Below are positions 25,736 to 34,490 of a DNA stretch of 64,000 bases, piece after piece. The position numbers were made by a program, and so were the translations under genes. Positions within the stretch are counted from its first letter, which is position 1, and each line of letters starts with the position of its first letter. The stretch is taken from NCBI RefSeq assembly GCF_003284935.1, contig NZ_QMEV01000017.1:22131-86130 (forward strand), in the 5' to 3' direction. The notes under the pieces were generated by a model that ran no database searches, was not told where the DNA came from, and worked only from the letters and a program-made list of their open reading frames with translations. This stretch comes from Mycobacterium colombiense (lineage in GTDB: Bacteria; Actinomycetota; Actinomycetes; Mycobacteriales; Mycobacteriaceae).

Positions 25736-26674
25736 TCAGCCGAATAAGGGGAAGGCGCGCTTACGGGCAAGCGCATCCATTCCGTCCTGGATGGCGTCTT
25801 GCACCTCATGGTATTTGTGTTCGACGTACTCGTCGTCGTCAGCGCGCGCGGGATCGTTGTCGAGTTCCACCGCGGGCATGAACCGCGTCCGGATCTTAGC
25901 CGGCAGGGGCAGCTGCGGAAGCGCCGCCGGCGCGACCCCCCACGGCAACGAGACCGCCAACGGAAACACCTTGAGCCGCAGGATCCGGTCCAGGCGCAGG
26001 GCTTTCGACAAGCGGTCGCCGCGAATCAGCACCGGCATCGCGTCGGCACCGCCGACGGTGGCGATGGGCACGATCGGCACGCCGGCCCGGATCGCCATCT
26101 TGACGAAGCCGGTCCGCCCCGCCAGGTTGGCCTGATCGCGCTCCGTCCACGGGCGCAGCGAGTCCACTTCCCCGCCCGGCCACAACGCCACGTCACGCCC
26201 CTCCGCCAAGGCGGTGGCAATCGCGTCGGGCGCGGCCGGCAGCACGCCCATCGACCGGAAGTAACGCCCGAACAACGGAATTGCCATCAACGCGTCGTGG
26301 GCCGTCCCGTGCAGGGGGCGCTCCTGTCCGAACCGCCGCCACCACTGCAGGCCGACGGTCCACGCGTCCCAGACGAACGGCGCCCCGGAGTGAATCCCCA
26401 CCAACAGCGCCGGCGGCGACTCGGGAATGTTCTCCCAGCCGTCGATCTCCATGCGAAACCAATAGTCCACCAGCACGTTCCACAGATACTTCTGACGCTG
26501 CAGGGTGGCCTCGTCCTGGCCGGACAGATCCCATCTCGCCGCGCGCTCGGCGACCCAGCCGCTCACCCCGCCGCTCTGCTTGTGGCGTCGTTCGTCCATG
26601 GCCTCGCGGGCTTGCTCGGCGTGCCGCTTCGCCTGAGCGCGCACCGGCGCCGTCCTATGATCCGGGTTACTCAT
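25736..26674 (-). CDS. Lysophospholipid acyltransferase-like protein (LPLAT, MGAT-like)
   Basis: A 312-residue protein from ATG at 26674. The first 60 residues are charged and helical; then FRMEIDGWENIPESPPALLVGIHSGAPFVWDAW supplies the putative catalytic His and a following Asp, spaced more widely than the HxxxxD of PlsC, as in monoacylglycerol acyltransferase-like members. GRDVALWPGGEVDSLRPW occupies the place of the FPEG substrate motif. It likely transfers an acyl chain to a glycerolipid at the membrane. A terminator-like hairpin separates it from the secreted-antigen gene upstream, so it has its own promoter. Confidence 0.85.
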   Translation of the reverse strand: MSNPDHRTAPVRAQAKRHAEQAREAMDERRHKQSGGVSGWVAERAARWDLSGQDEATLQRQKYLWNVLVDYWFRMEIDGWENIPESPPALLVGIHSGAPFVWDAWTVGLQWWRRFGQERPLHGTAHDALMAIPLFGRYFRSMGVLPAAPDAIATALAEGRDVALWPGGEVDSLRPWTERDQANLAGRTGFVKMAIRAGVPIVPIATVGGADAMPVLIRGDRLSKALRLDRILRLKVFPLAVSLPWGVAPAALPQLPLPAKIRTRFMPAVELDNDPARADDDEYVEHKYHEVQDAIQDGMDALARKRAFPLFG

Positions 26675-26721
26675 GAGTAGTCGCATACCCGATTCCGCCG
26701 CGCACGATTCCCCTCAATACA

Positions 26722-26761
26722 AAATCTCCCCGCGCCACGACGGTGTGGCGCGGGGAGATTT
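26722..26761 (-). terminator. Strong intrinsic terminator after the MPT63-like gene
   Basis: A perfect 17-base inverted repeat (arms 26722-26738 and 26745-26761; AAATCTCCCCGCGCCAC and its complement) with a six-base loop. On the minus strand the stem ends in a run of T (ATTTTGTATT). It lies ten bases beyond the stop of the MPT63-like gene. Confidence 0.9.
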
Positions 26762-26771
26762 CCTACTCAGA

Positions 26772-27335
26772 TCAGGTGTGGGTTGCGGGCGCAGGCGCGG
26801 GAGCCGGCGGGGCACCCGGTGCCGGGCTGTTCGGCGCACCGGGCGCCGCCCCACCCTCCACGTTGGACGTCCAGATCAGGATGTCCTGGTTGCCGTCGTT
26901 GTAGACGACTCCGTTCGGGGGCGCGCCGGTCACGTCGAAGTACAGCGTGCCGGTCGATTCATTGCCCGGCGCGATCGGCGCGGGGTTGAGCCCGTTGGGC
27001 GCCCCGACCTTGTCGATCACGCGGTAGTTCTGGCCGTTCGGCCCGCGGGCGATGAAGTCGTTGACCATCGGGGTGACCAGCCCACCGTCCGACCTGGCGC
27101 TGATGTCGGCCTGGTACAGGGTGCCTTTCGGCGTGTAACCGGGAATGGTGACATTACTGGGCTGCAGGTTGCTGACGGTGTAATTGGTGACCAGCGGCCC
27201 GTCGACGAGTTGTTCGCTGGTGCCGAACCCCTGAATGTTGGGCGCGGCAGCAGCGGGCGTCGCCGCGAAAACACTTGCCATCGCTATCCCCCCGGCAGCG
27301 GCGGCTGTGGCGACGGCGCTCTTGGTGACCTTCAT
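26772..27335 (-). CDS. Secreted MPT63-like immunogenic protein (DUF1942) with Pro/Ala-rich tail
   Basis: A 187-residue protein. The signal peptide covers about residues 1-31 (cleavage near AAAA-PNIQ). The mature part matches the MPT63/MPB63 family, a beta-sandwich protein secreted by mycobacteria: VTNYTVSNLQPSNVTIPGYTPKGTLYQADISA, GLVTPMVNDFIARGPNGQNYRV and GTLYFDVTGAPPNGVVYNDGNQDILIW. Unlike MPT63 (about 159 residues) it ends in a roughly 25-residue Pro/Ala/Gly tail. The role of the family is unknown. AAAGGAATG precedes the ATG, and a very strong terminator follows, as expected for an abundant transcript. MPT63 itself (Rv1926c) lies elsewhere in H37Rv, so this may be a paralogue. Confidence 0.88.
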   Translation of the reverse strand: MKVTKSAVATAAAAGGIAMASVFAATPAAAAPNIQGFGTSEQLVDGPLVTNYTVSNLQPSNVTIPGYTPKGTLYQADISARSDGGLVTPMVNDFIARGPNGQNYRVIDKVGAPNGLNPAPIAPGNESTGTLYFDVTGAPPNGVVYNDGNQDILIWTSNVEGGAAPGAPNSPAPGAPPAPAPAPATHT

Positions 27336-27730
27336 TGTTCATTCCTTTCGTGTCGAACAATTGCCCCCCCAGAAGGGCATAGAGGTATACGCAGCAAATA
27401 TCCAGCCGGCCTTCGCTTTAAACGCCCGCCCCCGCCCTATGGAGCCAAACCGCCCGGTTAACCGCGGAAAAGAGAAGTTTTCCGCGACAGCATCTTTCGC
27501 CACAGTTCATAACAGCCGCATCATCACTCACATCGGGCACCGCGATTAGGGCGGGTGTCGACGGGTAACCGGTGCGCTGAGGCCCGCGCCCGCAATTGCG
27601 AGGGTGGGCAGGCCGAGAGACAGCCGCAAAAGGGGCAGTGAGGTGCAACGCGGAAACTCCCAACACCCGTTGCTCGGCGTGGCCGGAACGTGAATCGCAC
27701 AACCAACTTTGAATCGGTAAAGGAAATGGC
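27336..27730. other. Intergenic region between MPT63-like and SDR genes (395 bp)
   Basis: Divergent promoter region. It is noticeably less GC-rich than its surroundings on the left (27340-27545), as expected for promoter DNA. I see no confident gene, hairpin or -35/-10 pair; TATACC on the minus strand near 27388 is a possible -10 for the MPT63-like gene. Right of about 27560 the sequence becomes GC-rich again without an evident gene. AAAGGAA before 27731 is the ribosome site of the SDR. Confidence 0.6.
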
Positions 27731-28570
27731 ATGGGCTTCGCGGCGCAACAACAATCCGTACCCGGCGTACAGGGGCAGATGGATCCGATTCCCGACTGTG
27801 GCGAAAACAGTTACCAGGGCTCGGGAAAACTGCTGGGCAAAAAGGCGATCATCACTGGCGGCGATAGCGGCATCGGGCGCGCGGTCGCCATCGCCTACGC
27901 GCGCGAGGGCGCCGACGTGTTGATCGCCTACCTCAACGAGGACGACGACGCGCGGGACGTCGCCCGCTACGTCACCAACGCCGGTCGCAAGTGCGTGCTG
28001 ATGCCCGGCGACCTCTCCGACGCGGCCCACTGCCGCGCCGTGGTGGATCGGGCGGTGCAGGAGTTGGGCGGCGTGGACGTCCTGGTCAACAACGCCGCCT
28101 TCCAGATGATGCACCAGAGTCTCGACGAGATCAGCGACGAGGAGTGGGAGTACACCTTCCGGCTCAACATCGGTGCATACTTCTACCTCGCGAAGGCCGC
28201 CGTGCCGCACATGCGGCCCGGCTCGTCGATCATCGGCAGCTCGTCGGTCAATTCCGATTCCCCCAATCCCACCCTGGCGCCGTACGCGGCGACGAAGGCG
28301 GCCATCGCGAATTTCTCGGCCAGCCTGGCTCAGCTGTTGGGCGACAAGGGGATTCGAGTCAACAGCGTGGCGCCCGGTCCGATCTGGACCCCCTTGATCC
28401 CGTCGACGATGCCGCCGGACAGCGTGGAATCTTTCGGGGACAACGTTCCGTTGGGGCGTGCCGGCCGGCCGGCCGAACTCGCCGCGATCTACGTGCTGTT
28501 GGCTTCCGACGACGCGAGCTACATCTCCGGGGCCCGGGTGGCCGTGACGGGCGGCCGACCGATCCTGTAG
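27731..28570 (+). CDS. Short-chain dehydrogenase (YghA/general-stress-type SDR)
   Basis: A 279-residue SDR with an N-terminal extension of about 35 residues before the Rossmann fold (MDPIPDCGENSYQGSGKLLGKKAIITGGDSGIG), typical of the YghA/GSP39 subgroup. NAD(P) motif TGGDSGIG, NNAA in place of NNAG, catalytic Ser in SSSVNS, and YAATK as the YxxxK pair. The substrate is not known; relatives act in stress or aldehyde detoxification. AAAGGAA lies six bases before the ATG. The gene is followed by the convergent ChaB-like gene. Nearby CsbD and ChaB-like genes suggest a small stress-related neighbourhood, which is inference. Confidence 0.88.
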   Translation: MGFAAQQQSVPGVQGQMDPIPDCGENSYQGSGKLLGKKAIITGGDSGIGRAVAIAYAREGADVLIAYLNEDDDARDVARYVTNAGRKCVLMPGDLSDAAHCRAVVDRAVQELGGVDVLVNNAAFQMMHQSLDEISDEEWEYTFRLNIGAYFYLAKAAVPHMRPGSSIIGSSSVNSDSPNPTLAPYAATKAAIANFSASLAQLLGDKGIRVNSVAPGPIWTPLIPSTMPPDSVESFGDNVPLGRAGRPAELAAIYVLLASDDASYISGARVAVTGGRPIL

Positions 28571-28631
28571 CCAAAACCGTTGCACCGCAGCGACTTCTCG
28601 CCGACGGTCTGGACGCGGTCCGTCGGCCCGC

Positions 28632-29045
28632 TCAGCGACCCCGGACCCGGCGGTTGTGCTTCTTGATCGCGTCCACCAACTCCGACTTGTTCATGCGGGA
28701 CCGTCCCGCGATGTCGAGCCGGCGGGCCACGTCGAGCAGGTGGGTTTTGCTGGCATTGGCGTTGACGCCCTCGGCCGACTCCCCGGTCGGCCGCAGACCA
28801 CCGCGCTCGGCGCGCTCGTCGGAGGGGCCCTTCTCGTCCTTGGCCTCCCAGTGGTCGCCGACCTTCTCGAAACTGTGCTTGACAGCCGCGTACGCCACCC
28901 GGTGGGCGCGCTCCTCGCTGCCGTACTCGTCGGCGGCCGCATCATGGGCCTTCGCAAACGTGCGTTGGGCCTTGGCGCTGGAACGTTGCAACGTGCTGGG
29001 CAATTCGCTCTTTTTGGCCGCGCCGCCCTTCGTCGTCTTCGGCAT
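28632..29045 (-). CDS. ChaB-like protein with C-terminal Rho_N domain
   Basis: A 137-residue basic protein; the ATG at 29045 is chosen because GAGGAGG lies just upstream. The first 75 residues match the ChaB family (ELPSTLQRSSAKAQRTFAKAHDAAADEYGSEERAHRVAYAAVKHSFEKVGDHW). Residues about 98-137 resemble the N-terminal helical domain of Rho factor, a SAP-like fold (THLLDVARRLDIAGRSRMNKSELVDAIKKHNRR). ChaB was named for a regulator of a cation/proton antiporter in E. coli, but its true role is unclear; the Rho_N half suggests nucleic-acid binding. It is divergent from the MarR gene. Confidence 0.85.
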   Translation of the reverse strand: MPKTTKGGAAKKSELPSTLQRSSAKAQRTFAKAHDAAADEYGSEERAHRVAYAAVKHSFEKVGDHWEAKDEKGPSDERAERGGLRPTGESAEGVNANASKTHLLDVARRLDIAGRSRMNKSELVDAIKKHNRRVRGR

Positions 29046-29150
29046 CGAACCTCCTCGTGTACCACACCCGCTTCGGGTAGCCAACCGATTACCCCGTTGC
29101 GGCGCGGACAATCACGGTCGGCCCGATGTGCGCGTCGGTCCGGCGGAAAT

Positions 29151-29169
29151 ATGTCAATATCGTTGACAT
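29151..29169 (+). promoter_or_regulatory. Palindromic operator at the MarR gene start
   Basis: ATGTCAA-TATCG-TTGACAT is a perfect inverted repeat with seven-base arms and a five-base spacer. It overlaps the first two bases of the MarR start codon and is also in the divergent promoter region with the ChaB-like gene. Size and symmetry fit a MarR dimer site, so autorepression is likely. Confidence 0.7.
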
Positions 29170-29587
29170 GATTCAGGCCGACGACGCTCCGCTGGGTTAT
29201 CTGCTCTACCGGGTGGGCGCGGTGCTGCGACCCGAGGTCTCCGCCGTGTTGGGCCCGCTGGGGCTGACCCTGCCCGAATTCGTTTGCCTGCGCATTCTTT
29301 CGATGTTCCCGGGGATGTCGAGCGCCGAATTGTCTCGCCACACCAACGTCACCCCGCAGGCGATGAACACCGTGCTGCGCAAGCTGGAAGAAATCGGGGC
29401 GGTGGCGCGCCCGTCGTCGGTGTCCTCGGGGCGCGCGCTGCCGGCCAACCTGACCGGCCAGGGCCGCGCGCTGCTCAAGCGCGCCGAAGGAGCGGTCCGC
29501 GGCGCCGACGCCCGCATCCTGAGCAAGCTCACCGAAACTCAGCAGCGGGAATTCAAAAGGATGCTCGAGAAACTCGGCTCCGACTAG
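29168..29587 (+). CDS. MarR family transcriptional regulator
   Basis: A 139-residue winged-helix protein matching Rv2887 in length. The ATG at 29168 is used; a longer frame would run through the operator palindrome. The DNA-binding core is SSAELSRHTNVTPQAMNTVLRKLEEIGAVARPSSVSSGRALPANLTGQGRALL, and the dimer helices lie at both ends. In M. tuberculosis the orthologue controls a methyltransferase-linked drug-tolerance locus; targets here are unknown. It is convergent with the amidase gene and divergent from the ChaB-like gene. Confidence 0.93.
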   Translation: MIQADDAPLGYLLYRVGAVLRPEVSAVLGPLGLTLPEFVCLRILSMFPGMSSAELSRHTNVTPQAMNTVLRKLEEIGAVARPSSVSSGRALPANLTGQGRALLKRAEGAVRGADARILSKLTETQQREFKRMLEKLGSD

Positions 29588-29619
29588 CGGCGATCACACG
29601 AGCGACCATCGGGTCCCGA

Positions 29620-31023
29620 TCACCCGTCCTGGATGCGCGCCCACGGCTGCGCCTCTTCGAGCTCGAAGGCCAATTCGAGCAGCAGCGCCTCCTGCCCGAT
29701 GTCGGCCGAGAGCATCATGCCCACCGGCATGCCGTCGGCGGACTGGGCCAGCGGCAGCGAGATGGCGGGTTCCCCGGTGACGTTGTGCAGCGGGGTGAAC
29801 GAGACCCAGTCGATCAGCCGGCTGATCACCTGCCGGTAGTCGGTCGGTGCCAGGAACCCGATGCGCGGTGTCTCGTCGGCCAGCGTCGGCGTGAGCACCG
29901 CGTCGTAGGTGCGGGCGAAGCGCGCGGTGCGCCTGCGCGCGCGCCGCAGCCGCACGATCGCCGTCGGCAGGCGGTGGAGGTTGCGGCTGGTGTGGCGAAG
30001 CAGACCCAGCGTCAGGCTGTCCAACTTGGTGCGATCGAACGTCTCGCCGAACATGTGTCGCCCGCCGCGCACCTGGGCCAGCGCCAGAAACCCCCAGTAC
30101 ATGACGAAGTCGTCGACGAAACTGGCGGCGACCGGGGGCTCGTCGACGTGTTCGACGCGGTGGCCCAGCTCCTCGAGCAGACCCGCGGACTTCAGCGTCA
30201 GCTCCCGCACCTGGGGGCTGCACTCGCGCCGTATCGAGCGGGTGAGCACCGCGATCCGCAGCCGCTGCCGGCCGGGAGCCGTGACGTCGCCGATCGGTGC
30301 CAGCTTGGGGTTGCGCCAGATGCGCTCGGCCTCGCGGTAGAAGGCCGCGGTGTCGCGCACCGAGCGGGTCACCACGCCGTTGACGACGACACCGACCGGC
30401 ATCCGGCGCAGCGTCGCGTCCAGCGGCAACCGGCCGCGCGACGGTTTGAGGCCCACCAATCCGTTGCAGGCGGCCGGAATCCGGATCGAGCCGCCGCCGT
30501 CGTTGGCGTGCGCCATGGGCACCACGCCGGCGGCGACGAAGGCGCCCGATCCCGACGACGACGCGCCGGCGGTGTAGTCGGTGTCCCACGGATTGCGGAC
30601 CGGGCCCAGCCGAGGATGCTCGGCCGACGCGCTGAACCCGAATTCGGACAGCTGCGTCTTGCCTACCGACGTCAGCCCGGTGGCCAGGAACAGTTCGGTG
30701 AACACGCTGTCGGTGGCGGCATCGCGGCGCGTCCACGCGTCGGTGCCGTGCATCGACGGCTGACCAGCGACGTCGACGTTGTCCTTGATGAACGTCGGGA
30801 CGCCGGCGAAGTAGCCCGTTGCCGGGGCGCCCGCGGCGGCCCGCGCCTGCTCGAAAGCCGCGTACGCCAAGCCGTTCAGCAGCGGGTCGACCGCCTCGGT
30901 GCGGGCGATCGCGGCCTCGATGACCTCGGCGCGGCCCACCCGGCCGGACCGAAGGGCGTCGGCCAGGCCGACCGCGTCCAGATCGCCAAGGGCATCGTCG
31001 CCGAACGCGTGCACGTGTCGCAT
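29620..31023 (-). CDS. amiC: Amidase signature enzyme (AmiC)
   Basis: A 467-residue member of the amidase signature family, equivalent to Rv2888c. The Ser-cisSer-Lys triad is visible: Lys in VPTFIKDNVD, the cis Ser in GASSSGSGAFVAAG, and the nucleophile Ser in NDGGGSIRIPAA. These enzymes hydrolyse linear amides to acid and ammonia in the cytoplasm; the natural substrate is unknown. The downstream direction faces the MarR gene and upstream lies tsf, separated by a hairpin that overlaps the tsf stop. Confidence 0.92.
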   Translation of the reverse strand: MRHVHAFGDDALGDLDAVGLADALRSGRVGRAEVIEAAIARTEAVDPLLNGLAYAAFEQARAAAGAPATGYFAGVPTFIKDNVDVAGQPSMHGTDAWTRRDAATDSVFTELFLATGLTSVGKTQLSEFGFSASAEHPRLGPVRNPWDTDYTAGASSSGSGAFVAAGVVPMAHANDGGGSIRIPAACNGLVGLKPSRGRLPLDATLRRMPVGVVVNGVVTRSVRDTAAFYREAERIWRNPKLAPIGDVTAPGRQRLRIAVLTRSIRRECSPQVRELTLKSAGLLEELGHRVEHVDEPPVAASFVDDFVMYWGFLALAQVRGGRHMFGETFDRTKLDSLTLGLLRHTSRNLHRLPTAIVRLRRARRRTARFARTYDAVLTPTLADETPRIGFLAPTDYRQVISRLIDWVSFTPLHNVTGEPAISLPLAQSADGMPVGMMLSADIGQEALLLELAFELEEAQPWARIQDG

Positions 31024-31088
31024 AGCACTGACGCTAACCCGCGCACCCGCCCCACCGGGAGGTTTCCCGCCTTGTCCGCCGCCGGGGC

Positions 31089-31113
31089 GGTCAGGCCTCG
31101 ATCAGGCCTGACC
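31089..31113 (-). terminator. Hairpin spanning the tsf stop codon
   Basis: GGTCAGGCCT (31089-31098) and AGGCCTGACC (31104-31113) form a perfect ten-base stem around a five-base loop. The TGA of tsf falls at the loop and first stem base, and there is no T tract, so it may be a terminator lacking a U-tail or an RNA 3'-end stabiliser. Confidence 0.5.
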
Positions 31114-31917
31114 CACCTCGAAGCGAACGAACCGCGTGACCGTGACACCGGCGTCGTCGAGCAGCGCCTTGACGGTCTTCTTGCTGTCGGACACCGACGG
31201 CTGCTCGAGCAGCACCGCGTCCTTGAAGAAACCGTTCAGCCGGCCCTCGACGATCTTGGGCAGGGCCTGCTCCGGCTTGCCCTCCGCCTTGGCGGTCTCC
31301 TCGGCGATGCGGCGCTCGCTGGCCACCACGTCCTCGGGCACGTCGTCGCGGGACAGGTAGCGGGCCTTGAGCGCGGCGATCTGCAGCGCGACGGCGTGCG
31401 CGGCCTCGGTGTCCGAGCCCTGGTATTCCACCAGCACGCCGACCGCGGGCGGCAGGTCGGCGGCCCGCCGGTGCAGGTAGGTCTCGACGGTGCCGTCGAA
31501 GTTCGCGACGCGGCGCAGCTCCAGCTTCTCGCCGATCTTGGCCGACAGCTCCGCGATGGCCTGCTCGACGGTCTTATCACCGACGCTGGCGGCCTTGAGC
31601 TCGTCGACGTCAGTGGCCTTCGACGACACGGCCGCGGCCACGATCTGGTCGGCCAGCGCCTGGAACTCCGCGTTCTTGGCGACGAAGTCCGTCTCGCTGT
31701 TCAGCTCGATCAGCGCGCCGCCCTGGGCCGCGACCAGACCCTCGGCCGTCGCACGCTCGGCGCGCTTGCCGACGTCCTTGGCGCCCTTGATCCGCAGCGC
31801 CTCGACGGCCTTGTCGAAGTCACCGTCATTTTCGGCCAGCGCGTTCTTGCAGTCGAGCATCCCGGCACCGGTGAGTTCCCGAAGCCGCTTGACGTCGGCA
31901 GCGGTGAAGTTCGCCAA
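31102..31917 (-). CDS. tsf: Elongation factor Ts
   Basis: A 271-residue nucleotide-exchange factor for EF-Tu. The N-terminal UBA-like segment ([33 protein letters not shown]) and the core motif SETDFVAKN are intact. It follows rpsB after 12 bases, the usual rpsB-tsf pair. Its stop codon sits in a hairpin. Confidence 0.98.
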   Translation of the reverse strand: MANFTAADVKRLRELTGAGMLDCKNALAENDGDFDKAVEALRIKGAKDVGKRAERATAEGLVAAQGGALIELNSETDFVAKNAEFQALADQIVAAAVSSKATDVDELKAASVGDKTVEQAIAELSAKIGEKLELRRVANFDGTVETYLHRRAADLPPAVGVLVEYQGSDTEAAHAVALQIAALKARYLSRDDVPEDVVASERRIAEETAKAEGKPEQALPKIVEGRLNGFFKDAVLLEQPSVSDSKKTVKALLDDAGVTVTRFVRFEVGQA

Positions 31918-31929
31918 TGGTCAGCCCTC

Positions 31930-32763
31930 CTATGAGGATTCAGTGGTTGATTCGGGGGTGCCCGCAGCGGCGTCGGTGGGGGCGGTGGTGGTAGCGGAGG
32001 CCAGCAGCTCCTGCTCCCATTCGGCGAGCGGCTCGGCGGCCTCGGCTTCGGGCTTGCCGTCGCCGCGGCCGACCCCGGCGCGGGCCTGCAGGCCCTCGGC
32101 GACCGCGGAGGCGATCACCTTGGTCAGCAGCGCGGCCGAGCGGATCGCGTCGTCATTGCCCGGGATCGGGTAGTCGACCTCGTCGGGGTCGCAGTTGGTG
32201 TCCAGGATCGCGATGATCGGGATGTTGAGCTTCCGGGCCTCCGCGACCGCGAGGTGCTCCTTGTTGGTGTCGACGACCCAGATCGCCGACGGCACCTTGG
32301 CCATGTCGCGGATACCGCCGAGGCTGCGCTCGAGCTTGTTCTTCTCGCGGGTCAGCATCAAGATTTCCTTCTTGGTGCGGCCCTCGAAGCCACCGGTCTG
32401 CTCCATCGCCTCGAGTTCCTTGAGGCGCTGCAGCCGCTTGTGCACGGTGGAGAAGTTGGTCAGCATGCCGCCCAGCCAGCGCTGGTTCACGTAGGGCATG
32501 CCGACGCGGGTCGCCTCCGCGGCGACCGATTCCTGCGCCTGCTTCTTGGTGCCGACGAACAGGATGCTGCCGCCGTGGGCGACGGTCTCCTTGACGAACT
32601 CGTACGCCTGGTCGATGAAGGTCAGCGTCTGCTGCAGGTCGATGATGTAGATGCCGTTGCGGTCGGTGAAGATGAACCGCTTCATCTTGGGATTCCAGCG
32701 ACGGGTCTGGTGCCCGAAGTGGGTGCCGCTGTCGAGCAGCTGCTTCATGGTTACGACGGCCAT
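31930..32763 (-). CDS. rpsB: 30S ribosomal protein S2
   Basis: A 277-residue S2 protein with [27 protein letters not shown] at the start and the family segments [18 protein letters not shown] and [13 protein letters not shown]. An acidic Ala/Glu/Thr-rich C-terminal tail of about 40 residues is typical of mycobacteria. The first gene of the rpsB-tsf operon. Confidence 0.98.
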   Translation of the reverse strand: MAVVTMKQLLDSGTHFGHQTRRWNPKMKRFIFTDRNGIYIIDLQQTLTFIDQAYEFVKETVAHGGSILFVGTKKQAQESVAAEATRVGMPYVNQRWLGGMLTNFSTVHKRLQRLKELEAMEQTGGFEGRTKKEILMLTREKNKLERSLGGIRDMAKVPSAIWVVDTNKEHLAVAEARKLNIPIIAILDTNCDPDEVDYPIPGNDDAIRSAALLTKVIASAVAEGLQARAGVGRGDGKPEAEAAEPLAEWEQELLASATTTAPTDAAAGTPESTTESS

Positions 32764-33063
32764 GCTTGTGCCTTACGTGTGTCGGTTGTCGCCTGGCATC
32801 GGGTGACGCCGGGCCCTGGCGGCTGCTGCGATGCCGGACCCAGCCGGGAAACCCGGTCGGGACCGCCCGGCATGCGATTGCGTTCTCCTAGTGGAACCAG
32901 AGACGCGATGCAGACGCGCGAAGTCAGCCCGCGAACGAGCTGCGACCAGCAGTTTACACCGTCTCAGCAGGTGCTTTTGCCACGCTTCCCCAACCGGGCC
33001 GCTCCTGCACAGACCGGCCGGATCCGGGTGGACCGGCCCGCGGGGACGCGCTGAACTGGCTGG
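32764..33063. other. Divergent promoter region of rpsB and the M23 peptidase gene (300 bp)
   Basis: No gene is visible. On the minus strand TAAACT (32956-32951) is a plausible -10 for rpsB, which would give a leader near 180 bases, long enough for S2 autoregulation; a -35 is not clear. Nothing further can be supported. Confidence 0.45.
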
Positions 33064-33555
33064 ATGCGGTGGAGTGCGCTGCTGGTGTGCGCGTCCCTGG
33101 TCAGCGCGGCGCCGGCGGTTGCCGCCGAGGATCGCCTGGAGTGGCCGCTGCGCCCGCCGCCGGCCGTTGTCCGGGGATTCGACGCCCCGGCCCAGGACTG
33201 GCATCCCGGGCACCGGGGGGTCGACCTGGCCGGGGCGGCCGGTCAGCCGGTGTACGCCGCGGGCGCGGGGACGGTGGTGTTCGCCGGTGTGCTGGCCGGG
33301 CGGCCCGTGGTGTCGCTGGCCCATCCCGGTGGGTTGCACACCAGCTACGAGCCGGTGCGGGCGAGCGTGCGGGTGGGCCAGCAGGTGACGGCCGCGAGCG
33401 TGATCGGCGCGCTGGTCGCGGGGCACGCCGGGTGCCCGGTCGCGGCGTGTCTGCACTGGGGCGCGATGTGGGGGCCGGCGTCGGGCGCCCGCTATGTCGA
33501 TCCGCGGGGATTGCTGACGTCCACGCCGATCCGGCTCAAACCGCTGAACCCGTGA
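33064..33555 (+). CDS. Secreted M23 family metallopeptidase
   Basis: A 163-residue protein equivalent to Rv2891. A short signal peptide (residues 1-21, cleavage near VAAED) is followed by one LytM/peptidase M23 domain. Zinc ligands are His50 and Asp54 in HPGHRGVDLAG and His130 in CLHWG; His91 in GGLHTSYE is the likely catalytic partner. It should cleave peptidoglycan cross-links in the cell wall. In H37Rv, PPE45 and another gene separate it from xerC; here the convergent xerC stop is only six bases away. Confidence 0.92.
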   Translation: MRWSALLVCASLVSAAPAVAAEDRLEWPLRPPPAVVRGFDAPAQDWHPGHRGVDLAGAAGQPVYAAGAGTVVFAGVLAGRPVVSLAHPGGLHTSYEPVRASVRVGQQVTAASVIGALVAGHAGCPVAACLHWGAMWGPASGARYVDPRGLLTSTPIRLKPLNP

Positions 33556-33561
33556 GCCGGC

Positions 33562-34458
33562 TCAGGCCCGGGGGTGGGCCTGGTCGTGCACCGCGCGCAA
33601 CCGGGACACCGCGACGTGGGTGTAGAGCTGGGTGGTCGCCAGGCTGGAATGCCCGAGCAGCTCCTGGACCACGCGCAGGTCGGCGCCGCCCTCGAGCAGG
33701 TGGGTGGCCGCGCTGTGCCGCAGGCCGTGCGGGCCCATGTCCGGCGCGCCGTGGACCGCGGCGACGGTCTGATGCACCACCGTGCGCGCCTGGCGAACGT
33801 CGAGCCGGCGGCCCCGCGCACCCAGCAGCAGCGCCGGCCCCGATTCCGCGTTGGCCAGGGCGGGGCGTCCGTCGGCCAGCCAGGCATCCAGGGCCTCGGC
33901 GGCGGGCCGGCCGAACGGCGCGCTGCGCTGCTTGTTGCCCTTGCCGAGCACTGTGACGAGCCGGTGATGGGTGTCGACGTCGTCGATGTCCAGGCCGCAC
34001 AGCTCGCTGACCCGGATCCCGGTGGCGTACAACATCTCGACGATCAGCCGGTCGCGCAGCGCTAGCGGATCACCTTGCTGCGCACCGCTTTTGGCAGCGG
34101 CCATGGCGTCGGCGGCCTGGTCCTGGCGCAGCACCGCGGGCAGGGTGCGGTGCGCCTTGGGCACCTGGAGCCGCACGGCGGGGTCGGCGCTCAGCAGCCC
34201 GCGACGGACCGCCCACGCGGTGAAGGCCTTGACGGCCGAGGTGCGCCGGGCCAGCGTCGTGCGGGCGACGCCGGCCGCGGCCGCGGCGGACAACCACGAG
34301 CGCAGCAGCGGCAGGCTCAGCCCGTCCAGGCCCGCGCCGCGGTCACCGACGAAGGCGAGCAGCGAGCGCAGGTCGCCGAGGTAGGCGCGACGGGTGTGCG
34401 CCGAGCGCCCGCATTGCAGCTCCAGGTACTCGTCGAACTCGTCGAGAATCGCCTGCAC
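33562..34458 (-). CDS. xerC: Tyrosine recombinase XerC
   Basis: A 298-residue site-specific recombinase that with XerD resolves chromosome dimers at dif. The GTG at 34458 ([22 protein letters not shown]) gives the mycobacterial length exactly. The SAM-like core-binding domain covers residues 1-85. Catalytic residues are visible in [11 protein letters not shown] (Arg), LGKGNKQR (Lys), [11 protein letters not shown] (His/Arg), [16 protein letters not shown] (His and nucleophile Tyr). It lies downstream of a lactate monooxygenase-like gene on the same strand. Confidence 0.97.
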   Translation of the reverse strand: MQAILDEFDEYLELQCGRSAHTRRAYLGDLRSLLAFVGDRGAGLDGLSLPLLRSWLSAAAAAGVARTTLARRTSAVKAFTAWAVRRGLLSADPAVRLQVPKAHRTLPAVLRQDQAADAMAAAKSGAQQGDPLALRDRLIVEMLYATGIRVSELCGLDIDDVDTHHRLVTVLGKGNKQRSAPFGRPAAEALDAWLADGRPALANAESGPALLLGARGRRLDVRQARTVVHQTVAAVHGAPDMGPHGLRHSAATHLLEGGADLRVVQELLGHSSLATTQLYTHVAVSRLRAVHDQAHPRA

Positions 34459-34490
34459 TCCCCCACGGTCGCAGGGCGCAGTGGGGCGCT

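Noticed and set aside
29284..31935. An 880-codon plus-strand open frame
   Set aside because: Lies across the MarR gene in another frame and opposite amiC and tsf; no recognisable domain.
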